Shown one piece after another: positions 22,627 through 34,658 of a stretch of 64,000 nt of DNA. Both the position numbers and the translations under genes were made by a program. Positions within the stretch are counted from its first letter, which is position 1; each line of letters starts with the position of its first letter. Location of the stretch: positions 228,332 to 292,331 of the forward strand of contig CAXHUQ010001522.1 of NCBI GenBank assembly GCA_964020085.1. The letters are read 5' to 3'. The DNA is from Micromussa lordhowensis. Lineage: Eukaryota > Cnidaria > Anthozoa > Scleractinia > Lobophylliidae. A model generated the notes under the pieces. That model was not told the origin of the DNA. It saw only the letters and a list, made by a program, of their open reading frames with translations, and searched no databases.

Positions 22627-25600
22627 GGGTCCACATGCAAAGTTTCGGAGCTGCGCGACATCTCGCACTATGCTAACCAGCCCGTTTGCTAATTAGCCGA
22701 ACTTTGCGCGCGTCGCAACTTTGCAAACTAATACCACCAAAGCACTCCCGGGGTCGGTCCGGGTCCAAATGCGAAGTATCGGAGCTGCGCGAAATCTCGC
22801 ACTATGCTAATCAGCCCGCAGATCCCCAGGCGTGGCCGGCTGGCTGACTCGTTAGCCGAGCTTGACGCGTGTCGCAACTTGGCAAACTAATGGCACCAAA
22901 GCACTCCTGGGGTGGGTCCGGGTCCACATGCAAAGTTTCGGAGCTGCGCGACATCTCGCACTATGCTAACCAGCCCGTTTGCTAATTAGCCGAACTTTGC
23001 GCGCGTCGCAACTTTGCAAACTAATACCACCAAAGCACTCCCGGGGTCGGTCCGGGTCCAAATGCGAAGTATCGGAGCTGCGCGAAATCTCGCACTATGC
23101 TAATCAGCCCGCAGATCCCCAGGCGTGGCCGGCTGGCTGACTCGTTAGCCGAGCTTGACGCGTGTCGCAACTTGGCAAACTAATGGCACCAAAGCACTCC
23201 TGGGGTGGGTCTGGGTCCACATGCAAAGTTTCGGAGCTGCGCGACATCTCGCACTATGCTAACCAGCCCGTTTGCTAATTAGCCGAACTTTGCGCGCGTC
23301 GCAACTTTGCAAACTAATACCACCAAAGCACTCCCGGGGTCGGTCCGGGTCCAAATGCGAAGTATCGGAGCTGCGCGAAATCTCGCACTATGCTAATCAG
23401 CCCGCAGATCCCCAGGCGTGGCCGGCTGGCTGACTCGTTAGCCGAGCTTGACGCGTGTCGCAACTTGGCAAACTAATGGCACCAAAGCACTCCTGGGGTG
23501 GGTCCGGGTCCACATGCAAAGTTTCGGAGCTGCGCGACATCTCACACTATGCTAACCAGCCCGTTTGCTAATTAGCCGAACTTTGCGCGCATCGCAACTT
23601 TGCAAACTAATACCACCAAAGCACTCCCGGGGTCGGTCCGGGTCCAAATGCGAAGTATCGGAGCTGCGCGAAATCTCGCACTATGCTAATCAGCCCGCAG
23701 ATCCCCAGGCGTGGCCGGCTGGCTGACTCGTTAGCCGAGCTTGACGCGTGTCGCAACTTGGCAAACTAATGGCACGAAAGCACTCCTGGGGTGGGTCCGG
23801 GTCCACATGCAAAGTTTCGGAGCTGCGCGACATCTCGCACTATGCTAACCAGCCCGTTTGCTAATTAGCCGAACTTTGCGCGCGTCGCAACTTTGCAAAC
23901 TAATACCACCAAAGCACTCCCGGGGTCGGTCCGGGTCCAAATGCGAAGTATCGGAGCTGCGCGAAATCTCGCACTATGCTAATCAGCCCGCAGATCCCCA
24001 GGCGTGGCCGGCTGGCTGACTCGTTAGCCGAGCTTGACGCGTGTCGTAACTTGGCAAACTAATGGCACCAAAGCACTCCTGGGGTGGGTCCGGGTCCACA
24101 TGCAAAGTTTCGGAGCTGCGCGACATCTCGCACTATGCTAACCAGCCCGTTTGCTAATTAGCCGAACTTTGCGCGCGTCGCAACTTTGCAAACTAATACC
24201 ACCAAAGCACTCCCGGGGTCGGTCCGGGTCCAAATGCGAAGTATCGGAGCTGCGCGAAATCTCGCACTATGCTAATCAGCCCGCAGATCCCCAGGCGTGG
24301 CCGGCTGGCTGACTCGTTAGCCGAGCTTGACGCGTGTCGTAACTTGGCAAACTAATGGCACCAAAGCACTCCTGGGGTGGGTCCGGGTCCACATGCAAAG
24401 TTTCGGAGCTGCGCGACATCTCGCACTATGCTAACCAGCCCGTTTGCTAATTAGCCGAACTTTGCGCGCGTCGCAACTTTGCAAACTAATACCACCAAAG
24501 CACTCCCGGGGTCGGTCCGGGTCCAAATGCGAAGTATCGGAGCTGCGCGAAATCTCGCACTATGCTAATCAGCCCGCAGATCCCCAGGCGTGGCCGGCTG
24601 GCTGACTCGTTAGCCGAGCTTGACGCGTGTCGCAACTTGGCAAACTAATGGCACCAAAGCACTCCTGGGGTGGGTCCGGGTCCACATGCAAAGTTTCGGA
24701 GCTGCGCGACATCTCGCACTATGCTAACCAGCCCGTTTGCTAATTAGCCGAACTTTGCGCGCGTCGCAACTTTGCAAACTAATACCACCAAAGCACTCCC
24801 GGGGTCGGTCCAGGTCCAAATGCGAAGTATCGGAGCTGCGCGAAATCTCGCACTATGCTAATCAGCCCGCAGATACCCAGGCATGGCCGGCAGGCTGACT
24901 CGTTAGCCGAGCTTGACGCGTGTCGCAACTTGGCAAACTAATGACACCAAAGCACTCCTGGGGTGGGTCCGGGTCCACATCCAAAGTTTCGGAGCTGTGC
25001 GACATCTTGCACTATGCTAACCAGCCCGTTTGCTAATTAGCCGAACTTTGCGCGCGTCGCAACTTTGCAAACTAATACCACCAAAGCACTCCCGGGGTCG
25101 GTCCGGGTCCAAATGCGAAGTATTGGAGCTGCGCGAAATCTCGCACTATGCTAATCAGCCCGCAGATCCCCAGGCGTGGCCGGCTGGCTGACTCGTTAGC
25201 CGAGCTTGACGCGTGTCGCAACTTGGCAAACTAATGGCACCAAAGCACTCCTGGGGTGGGTCCGGGTCCACATGCAAAGTTTCGGAGCTGCGCGACATCT
25301 CGCACTATGCTAACCAGCCCGTTTGCTAATTAGCCGAACTTTGCGCGCGTCGCAACTTTGCAAACTAATACCACCAAAGCACTCCCGGGGTCGGTCCAGG
25401 TCCAAATGCGAAGTATCGGAGCTGCGCGAAATCTCGCACTATGCTAATCAGCCTGCAGATCCCCAGGCGTGGCCGGCTGGCTGACTCGTTAGCCGAGCTT
25501 GACGCGTGTCGCAACTTGGCAAACTAATGGCACCAAAGCACTCCTGGGGTGGGTCCGGGTCCACATGCAAAGTTTCGGAGCTGCGCGACATCTCGCACTA

Positions 25601-27900
25601 TGCTAACCAGCCCGTTTGCTAATTAGCCGAACTTTGCGCGCGTCGCAACTTTGCAAACTAATACCACCAAAGCACTCCCGGGGTCGGTCCGGGTCCAAAT
25701 GCGAAGTATCGGAGCTGCGCGAAATCTCGCACTATGCTAATCAGCCCGCAGATCCCCAGGCGTGGCCGGCTGGCTGACTCGTTAGCCGAGCTTGACGCGT
25801 GTTGCAACTTGGCAAACTAATGGCACCAAAGCACTCCTGAGGTGGGTCCGGGTCCACATGCAAAGTTTCGGAGCTGTGCGACATCTCGCACTATGCTAAC
25901 CAGCCCGTTTGCTAATTAGCCGAACTTTGCGCGCATCGCAACTTTGCAAACTAATACCACCAAAGCACTCCCGGGGTCGGTCCAGGTCCAAATGCGAAGT
26001 ATCGGAGCTGCGCGAAATCTCGCACTATGCTAATCAGCCCGCAGATCCCCAGGCGTGGCCGGCTGGCTGACTCGTTAGCCGAGCTTGACGCGTGTCGCAA
26101 CTTGGCAAACTAATGGCACCAAAGCACTCCTGGGGTGGGTCCGGGTCCACATGCAAAGTTTCGGAGCTGCGCGACATCTCGCACTATGCTAACCAGCCCG
26201 TTTGCTAATTAGCCGAACTTTGCGCGCGTCGCAACTTTGCAAACTAATACCACCAAAGCACTCCCGGGGTCAGTCCAGGTCCAAATGCGAAGTATCGGAG
26301 CTGCGCGAAATCTCGCACTATGCTAATCAGCCCGCAGATACCCAGGCATGGCCGGCTGGCTGACTCGTTAGCCGAGCTTGACGCGTGTCGCAACTTGGCA
26401 AACTAATGGCACCAAAGCACTCCTGGGGTGGGTCCGGGTCCACATCCAAAGTTTCGGAGCTGTGCGACATCTCGCACTATGCTAACCAGCCCGTTTGCTA
26501 ATTAGCCGAACTTTGCGCGCGTCGCAACTTTGCAAACTAATACCACCAAAGCACTCCCGGGGTCGGTCCGGGTCCAAATGCGAAGTATTGGAGCTGCGCG
26601 AAATCTCGCACTATGCTAATCAGCCCGCAGATCCCCAGGCGTGGCCGGCTGGCTGACTCGTTAGCCGAGCTTGACGCGTGTCGCAACTTGGCAAACTAAT
26701 GGCACCAAAGCACTCCTGGGGTGGGTCCGGGTCCACATGCAAAGTTTCGGAGCTGCGCGACATCTCGCACTATGCTAACCAGCCCGTTTGCTAATTAGCC
26801 GAACTTTGCGCGCGTCGCAACTTTGCAAACTAATACCACCAAAGCACTCCCGGGGTCGGTCCAGGTCCAAATGCGAAGTATCGGAGCTGCGCGAAATCTC
26901 GCACTATGCTAATCAGCCTGCAGATCCCCAGGCGTGGCCGGCTGGCTGACTCGTTAGCCGAGCTTGATGCGTGTCGCAACTTGGCAAACTAATGGCACCA
27001 AAGCACTCCTGGGGTGGGTCCGGGTCCACATGCAAAGTTTCGGAGCTGCGCGACATCTCGCACTATGCTAACCAGCCCGTTTGCTAATTAGCCGAACTTT
27101 GCGCGCGTCGCAACTTTGCAAACTAATACCACCAAAGCACTCCCGGGGTCGGTCCAGGTCCAAATGCGAAGTATCGGAGCTGCGCGAAATCTCGCACTAT
27201 GCTAATCAGCCCGCAGATACCCAGGCATGGCCGGCTGGCTGACTCGTTAGCCGAGCTTGACGCGTGTCGCAACTTGGCAAACTAATGGCACCAAAGCACT
27301 CCTGGGGTGGGTCCGGGTCCACATCCAAAGTTTCGGAGCTGTGCGACATCTCGCACTATGCTAACCAGCCCGTTTGCTAATTAGCCGAACTTTGCGCGCG
27401 TCGCAACTTTGCAAACTAATACCACCAAAGCACTCCCGGGGTCGGTCCGGGTCCAAATGCGAAGTATTGGAGCTGCGCGAAATCTCGCACTATGCTAATC
27501 AGCCCGCAGATCCCCAGGCGTGGCCGGCTGGCTGACTCGTTAGCCGAGCTTGACGCGTGTCGCAACTTGGCAAACTAATGGCACCAAAGCACTCCTGGGG
27601 TGGGTCCGGGTCCACATGCAAAGTTTCGGAGCTGCGCGACATCTCGCACTATGCTAACCAGCCCGTTTGCTAATTAGCCGAACTTTGCGCGCGTCGCAAC
27701 TTTGCAAACTAATACCACCAAAGCACTCCCGGGGTCGGTCCAGGTCCAAATGCGAAGTATCGGAGCTGCGCGAAATCTCGCACTATGCTAATCAGCCTGC
27801 AGATCCCCAGGCGTGGCCGGCTGGCTGACTCGTTAGCCGAGCTTGATGCGTGTCGCAACTTGGCAAACTAATGGCACCAAAGCACTCCTGGGGTGGGTCC
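22627..27900. repeat. 18-dimer tandem duplication, copy 1 (5,274 bp)
   Basis: Rare variants here recur exactly 5,274 bp downstream: gggtctggg (23212 and 28486), tctcacac (23544 and 28818), ggcacgaaag (23776 and 29050), gtgttgcaac (25803 and 31077), ggtcagtccagg (26272 and 31546) and gcctgcag (25454 and 30728). The left limit is just right of 22626, where gggtctggg is not matched at 27900. The right limit is less exact, since matching continues to about 28.3 kb. Differences noticed between copies are A24944 against G30218, G26010 against T31284, and G27003 against C32277. So few differences over 5.3 kb point to a recent event or continuing conversion. Confidence 0.88.
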
Positions 27901-30900
27901 GGGTCCACATGCAAAGTTTCGGAGCTGCGCGACATCTCGCACTATGCTAACCAGCCCGTTTGCTAATTAGCCGAACTTTGCGCGCGTCGCAACTTTGCAA
28001 ACTAATACCACCAAAGCACTCCCGGGGTCGGTCCGGGTCCAAATGCGAAGTATCGGAGCTGCGCGAAATCTCGCACTATGCTAATCAGCCCGCAGATCCC
28101 CAGGCGTGGCCGGCTGGCTGACTCGTTAGCCGAGCTTGACGCGTGTCGCAACTTGGCAAACTAATGGCACCAAAGCACTCCTGGGGTGGGTCCGGGTCCA
28201 CATGCAAAGTTTCGGAGCTGCGCGACATCTCGCACTATGCTAACCAGCCCGTTTGCTAATTAGCCGAACTTTGCGCGCGTCGCAACTTTGCAAACTAATA
28301 CCACCAAAGCACTCCCGGGGTCGGTCCGGGTCCAAATGCGAAGTATCGGAGCTGCGCGAAATCTCGCACTATGCTAATCAGCCCGCAGATCCCCAGGCGT
28401 GGCCGGCTGGCTGACTCGTTAGCCGAGCTTGACGCGTGTCGCAACTTGGCAAACTAATGGCACCAAAGCACTCCTGGGGTGGGTCTGGGTCCACATGCAA
28501 AGTTTCGGAGCTGCGCGACATCTCGCACTATGCTAACCAGCCCGTTTGCTAATTAGCCGAACTTTGCGCGCGTCGCAACTTTGCAAACTAATACCACCAA
28601 AGCACTCCCGGGGTCGGTCCGGGTCCAAATGCGAAGTATCGGAGCTGCGCGAAATCTCGCACTATGCTAATCAGCCCGCAGATCCCCAGGCGTGGCCGGC
28701 TGGCTGACTCGTTAGCCGAGCTTGACGCGTGTCGCAACTTGGCAAACTAATGGCACCAAAGCACTCCTGGGGTGGGTCCGGGTCCACATGCAAAGTTTCG
28801 GAGCTGCGCGACATCTCACACTATGCTAACCAGCCCGTTTGCTAATTAGCCGAACTTTGCGCGCATCGCAACTTTGCAAACTAATACCACCAAAGCACTC
28901 CCGGGGTCGGTCCGGGTCCAAATGCGAAGTATCGGAGCTGCGCGAAATCTCGCACTATGCTAATCAGCCCGCAGATCCCCAGGCGTGGCCGGCTGGCTGA
29001 CTCGTTAGCCGAGCTTGACGCGTGTCGCAACTTGGCAAACTAATGGCACGAAAGCACTCCTGGGGTGGGTCCGGGTCCACATGCAAAGTTTCGGAGCTGC
29101 GCGACATCTCGCACTATGCTAACCAGCCCGTTTGCTAATTAGCCGAACTTTGCGCGCGTCGCAACTTTGCAAACTAATACCACCAAAGCACTCCCGGGGT
29201 CGGTCCGGGTCCAAATGCGAAGTATCGGAGCTGCGCGAAATCTCGCACTATGCTAATCAGCCCGCAGATCCCCAGGCGTGGCCGGCTGGCTGACTCGTTA
29301 GCCGAGCTTGACGCGTGTCGTAACTTGGCAAACTAATGGCACCAAAGCACTCCTGGGGTGGGTCCGGGTCCACATGCAAAGTTTCGGAGCTGCGCGACAT
29401 CTCGCACTATGCTAACCAGCCCGTTTGCTAATTAGCCGAACTTTGCGCGCGTCGCAACTTTGCAAACTAATACCACCAAAGCACTCCCGGGGTCGGTCCG
29501 GGTCCAAATGCGAAGTATCGGAGCTGCGCGAAATCTCGCACTATGCTAATCAGCCCGCAGATCCCCAGGCGTGGCCGGCTGGCTGACTCGTTAGCCGAGC
29601 TTGACGCGTGTCGTAACTTGGCAAACTAATGGCACCAAAGCACTCCTGGGGTGGGTCCGGGTCCACATGCAAAGTTTCGGAGCTGCGCGACATCTCGCAC
29701 TATGCTAACCAGCCCGTTTGCTAATTAGCCGAACTTTGCGCGCGTCGCAACTTTGCAAACTAATACCACCAAAGCACTCCCGGGGTCGGTCCGGGTCCAA
29801 ATGCGAAGTATCGGAGCTGCGCGAAATCTCGCACTATGCTAATCAGCCCGCAGATCCCCAGGCGTGGCCGGCTGGCTGACTCGTTAGCCGAGCTTGACGC
29901 GTGTCGCAACTTGGCAAACTAATGGCACCAAAGCACTCCTGGGGTGGGTCCGGGTCCACATGCAAAGTTTCGGAGCTGCGCGACATCTCGCACTATGCTA
30001 ACCAGCCCGTTTGCTAATTAGCCGAACTTTGCGCGCGTCGCAACTTTGCAAACTAATACCACCAAAGCACTCCCGGGGTCGGTCCAGGTCCAAATGCGAA
30101 GTATCGGAGCTGCGCGAAATCTCGCACTATGCTAATCAGCCCGCAGATACCCAGGCATGGCCGGCAGGCTGACTCGTTAGCCGAGCTTGACGCGTGTCGC
30201 AACTTGGCAAACTAATGGCACCAAAGCACTCCTGGGGTGGGTCCGGGTCCACATCCAAAGTTTCGGAGCTGTGCGACATCTTGCACTATGCTAACCAGCC
30301 CGTTTGCTAATTAGCCGAACTTTGCGCGCGTCGCAACTTTGCAAACTAATACCACCAAAGCACTCCCGGGGTCGGTCCGGGTCCAAATGCGAAGTATTGG
30401 AGCTGCGCGAAATCTCGCACTATGCTAATCAGCCCGCAGATCCCCAGGCGTGGCCGGCTGGCTGACTCGTTAGCCGAGCTTGACGCGTGTCGCAACTTGG
30501 CAAACTAATGGCACCAAAGCACTCCTGGGGTGGGTCCGGGTCCACATGCAAAGTTTCGGAGCTGCGCGACATCTCGCACTATGCTAACCAGCCCGTTTGC
30601 TAATTAGCCGAACTTTGCGCGCGTCGCAACTTTGCAAACTAATACCACCAAAGCACTCCCGGGGTCGGTCCAGGTCCAAATGCGAAGTATCGGAGCTGCG
30701 CGAAATCTCGCACTATGCTAATCAGCCTGCAGATCCCCAGGCGTGGCCGGCTGGCTGACTCGTTAGCCGAGCTTGACGCGTGTCGCAACTTGGCAAACTA
30801 ATGGCACCAAAGCACTCCTGGGGTGGGTCCGGGTCCACATGCAAAGTTTCGGAGCTGCGCGACATCTCGCACTATGCTAACCAGCCCGTTTGCTAATTAG

Positions 30901-33174
30901 CCGAACTTTGCGCGCGTCGCAACTTTGCAAACTAATACCACCAAAGCACTCCCGGGGTCGGTCCGGGTCCAAATGCGAAGTATCGGAGCTGCGCGAAATC
31001 TCGCACTATGCTAATCAGCCCGCAGATCCCCAGGCGTGGCCGGCTGGCTGACTCGTTAGCCGAGCTTGACGCGTGTTGCAACTTGGCAAACTAATGGCAC
31101 CAAAGCACTCCTGAGGTGGGTCCGGGTCCACATGCAAAGTTTCGGAGCTGTGCGACATCTCGCACTATGCTAACCAGCCCGTTTGCTAATTAGCCGAACT
31201 TTGCGCGCATCGCAACTTTGCAAACTAATACCACCAAAGCACTCCCGGGGTCGGTCCAGGTCCAAATGCGAAGTATCGGAGCTTCGCGAAATCTCGCACT
31301 ATGCTAATCAGCCCGCAGATCCCCAGGCGTGGCCGGCTGGCTGACTCGTTAGCCGAGCTTGACGCGTGTCGCAACTTGGCAAACTAATGGCACCAAAGCA
31401 CTCCTGGGGTGGGTCCGGGTCCACATGCAAAGTTTCGGAGCTGCGCGACATCTCGCACTATGCTAACCAGCCCGTTTGCTAATTAGCCGAACTTTGCGCG
31501 CGTCGCAACTTTGCAAACTAATACCACCAAAGCACTCCCGGGGTCAGTCCAGGTCCAAATGCGAAGTATCGGAGCTGCGCGAAATCTCGCACTATGCTAA
31601 TCAGCCCGCAGATACCCAGGCATGGCCGGCTGGCTGACTCGTTAGCCGAGCTTGACGCGTGTCGCAACTTGGCAAACTAATGGCACCAAAGCACTCCTGG
31701 GGTGGGTCCGGGTCCACATCCAAAGTTTCGGAGCTGTGCGACATCTCGCACTATGCTAACCAGCCCGTTTGCTAATTAGCCGAACTTTGCGCGCGTCGCA
31801 ACTTTGCAAACTAATACCACCAAAGCACTCCCGGGGTCGGTCCGGGTCCAAATGCGAAGTATTGGAGCTGCGCGAAATCTCGCACTATGCTAATCAGCCC
31901 GCAGATCCCCAGGCGTGGCCGGCTGGCTGACTCGTTAGCCGAGCTTGACGCGTGTCGCAACTTGGCAAACTAATGGCACCAAAGCACTCCTGGGGTGGGT
32001 CCGGGTCCACATGCAAAGTTTCGGAGCTGCGCGACATCTCGCACTATGCTAACCAGCCCGTTTGCTAATTAGCCGAACTTTGCGCGCGTCGCAACTTTGC
32101 AAACTAATACCACCAAAGCACTCCCGGGGTCGGTCCAGGTCCAAATGCGAAGTATCGGAGCTGCGCGAAATCTCGCACTATGCTAATCAGCCTGCAGATC
32201 CCCAGGCGTGGCCGGCTGGCTGACTCGTTAGCCGAGCTTGATGCGTGTCGCAACTTGGCAAACTAATGGCACCAAACCACTCCTGGGGTGGGTCCGGGTC
32301 CACATGCAAAGTTTCGGAGCTGCGCGACATCTCGCACTATGCTAACCAGCCCGTTTGCTAATTAGCCGAACTTTGCGCGCGTCGCAACTTTGCAAACTAA
32401 TACCACCAAAGCACTCCCGGGGTCGGTCCAGGTCCAAATGCGAAGTATCGGAGCTGCGCGAAATCTCGCACTATGCTAATCAGCCCGCAGATACCCAGGC
32501 ATGGCCGGCTGGCTGACTCGTTAGCCGAGCTTGACGCGTGTCGCAACTTGGCAAACTAATGGCACCAAAGCACTCCTGGGGTGGGTCCGGGTCCACATCC
32601 AAAGTTTCGGAGCTGTGCGACATCTCGCACTATGCTAACCAGCCCGTTTGCTAATTAGCCGAACTTTGCGCGCGTCGCAACTTTGCAAACTAATACCACC
32701 AAAGCACTCCCGGGGTCGGTCCGGGTCCAAATGCGAAGTATTGGAGCTGCGCGAAATCTCGCACTATGCTAATCAGCCCGCAGATCCCCAGGCGTGGCCG
32801 GCTGGCTGACTCGTTAGCCGAGCTTGACGCGTGTCGCAACTTGGCAAACTAATGGCACCAAAGCACTCCTGGGGTGGGTCCGGGTCCACATGCAAAGTTT
32901 CGGAGCTGCGCGACATCTCGCACTATGCTAACCAGCCCGTTTGCTAATTAGCCGAACTTTGCGCGCGTCGCAACTTTGCAAACTAATACCACCAAAGCAC
33001 TCCCGGGGTCGGTCCAGGTCCAAATGCGAAGTATCGGAGCTGCGCGAAATCTCGCACTATGCTAATCAGCCTGCAGATCCCCAGGCGTGGCCGGCTGGCT
33101 GACTCGTTAGCCGAGCTTGATGCGTGTCGCAACTTGGCAAACTAATGGCACCAAAGCACTCCTGGGGTGGGTCC
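27901..33174. repeat. 18-dimer tandem duplication, copy 2 (5,274 bp)
   Basis: This is the second copy of the preceding block, directly adjacent and in the same orientation. It contains the same succession of variants: a near-consensus part with gtcgtaac in two neighbouring A monomers (about 29.32 and 29.61 kb), followed by three-dimer units marked by ataccc/catccaaag, gtattgg and gcctgcag. Matching with copy 1 ends near 33.59 kb, where cctggggtcggtccagg follows in place of the expected cccggggtcggtccggg. Boundaries are given from diagnostic variants and could move by up to a few hundred bases. Confidence 0.85.
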
Positions 33175-34250
33175 GGGTCCACATGCAAAGTTTCGGAGCT
33201 GCGCGACATCTCGCACTATGCTAACCAGCCCGTTTGCTAATTAGCCGAACTTTGCGCGCGTCGCAACTTTGCAAACTAATACCACCAAAGCACTCCCGGG
33301 GTCGGTCCGGGTCCAAATGCGAAGTATCGGAGCTGCGCGAAATCTCGCACTATGCTAATCAGCCCGCAGATCCCCAGGCGTGGCCGGCTGGCTGACTCGT
33401 TAGCCGAGCTTGACGCGTGTCGCAACTTGGCAAACTAATGGCACCAAAGCACTCCTGGGGTGGGTCCGGGTCCACATGCAAAGTTTCGGAGCTGCGCGAC
33501 ATCTCGCACTATGCTAACCAGCCCGTTTGCTAATTAGCCGAACTTTGCGCGCGTCGCAACTTTGCAAACTAATACCACCAAAGCACTCCTGGGGTCGGTC
33601 CAGGTCCAAATGCGAAGTATCGGAGCTGCGCGAAATCTCGCACTATGCTAATCAGCCTGCAGATCCCCAGGCGTGGCCGGCTGGCTGACTCGTTAGCCGA
33701 GCTTGATGCGTGTCGCAACTTGGCAAACTAATGGCACCAAAGCACTCCTGGGGTGGGTCCGGGTCCACATGCAAAGTTTCGGAGCTGCGCGACATCTCGC
33801 ACTATGCTAACCAGCCCGTTTGCTAATTAGCCGAACTTTGCGCGCGTCGCAACTTTGCAAACTAATACCACCAAAGCACTCCCGGGGTCGGTCCGGGTCC
33901 AAATGCGAAGTATCGGAGCTGCGCGAAATCTCGCACTATGCTAATCAGCCCGCAGATCCCCAGGCGTGGCCGGCTGGCTGACTCGTTAGCCGAGCTTGAC
34001 GCGTGTCGCAACTTGGCAAACTAATGGCACCAAAGCACTCCTGGGGTGGGTCCGGGTCCACATGCAAAGTTTCGGAGCTGCGCGACATCTCGCACTATGC
34101 TAACCAGCCCGTTTGCTAATTAGCCGAACTTTGCGCGCGTCGCAACTTTGCAAACTAATACCACCAAAGCACTCCCGGGGTCAGTCCAGGTCCAAATGCG
34201 AAGTATCGGAGCTGCGCGAAATCTCGCACTATGCTAATCAGCCCGCAGAT
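33175..34250. repeat. Transition dimers before the segmental duplication
   Basis: A few dimers of mixed type lie here: one with gcctgcag and gatgcg, plain ones, and one A with cctggggtcggtccagg (a B-like cctgggg in an A monomer, near 33.59 kb). The left breakpoint of the 21,312-bp-offset duplication lies between about 34,191 and 34,250. Before it, 34184 has ggtcagtccagg whereas the equivalent site at 55496 has ggtcggtccggg. After it, both have agatacccaggcatgg. Confidence 0.75.
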
Positions 34251-34658
34251 ACCCAGGCATGGCCGGCTGGCTGACTCGTTAGCCGAGCTTGACGCGTGTC
34301 GCAACTTGGCAAACTAATGGCACCAAAGCACTCCTGGGGTGGGTCCGGGTCCACATCCAAAGTTTCGGAGCTGTGCGACATCTCGCACTCCCGGGGTCGG
34401 TCCGGGTCCAAATGCGAAGTATTGGAGCTGCGCGAAATCTCGCACTATGCTAATCAGCCCGCAGATCCCCAGGCGTGGCCGGCTGGCTGACTCGTTAGCC
34501 GAGCTTGACGCGTGTCGCAACTTGGCAAACTAATGGCACCAAAGCACTCCTGGGGTGGGTCCGGGTCCACATGCAAAGTTTCGGAGCTGCGCGACATCTC
34601 GCACTATGCTAACCAGCCCGTTTGCTAATTAGCCGAACTTTGCGCGCGTCGCAACTTT
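34150..34658. repeat. Dimer pair shortened by a 77-bp deletion, copy 1
   Basis: The spacing from the A start at 34150 to the next intact A start at 34659 is 509 bp, which is 586 minus 77. The B monomer starting at 34309 runs to ctcgcac at 34388 and is joined to tcccgggg of the next A, giving a 216-bp fused monomer (34309-34524). Both parental sites share gcact, so the deletion lies between 5-bp direct matches. The fused monomer keeps the catccaaag and gctgtgcga marks of family 1 type a, and the joined A carries the gtattgg mark of type b. Small open frames across the junction are by-products. Confidence 0.95.

Noticed and set aside
34296..34533. Three open frames (64, 68 and 64 codons) across the 77-bp deletion junction, repeated at 55608-55845
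   Set aside because: The deletion shifts frame past stops present in normal dimers. The same frames appear at the second copy simply because the DNA is duplicated.
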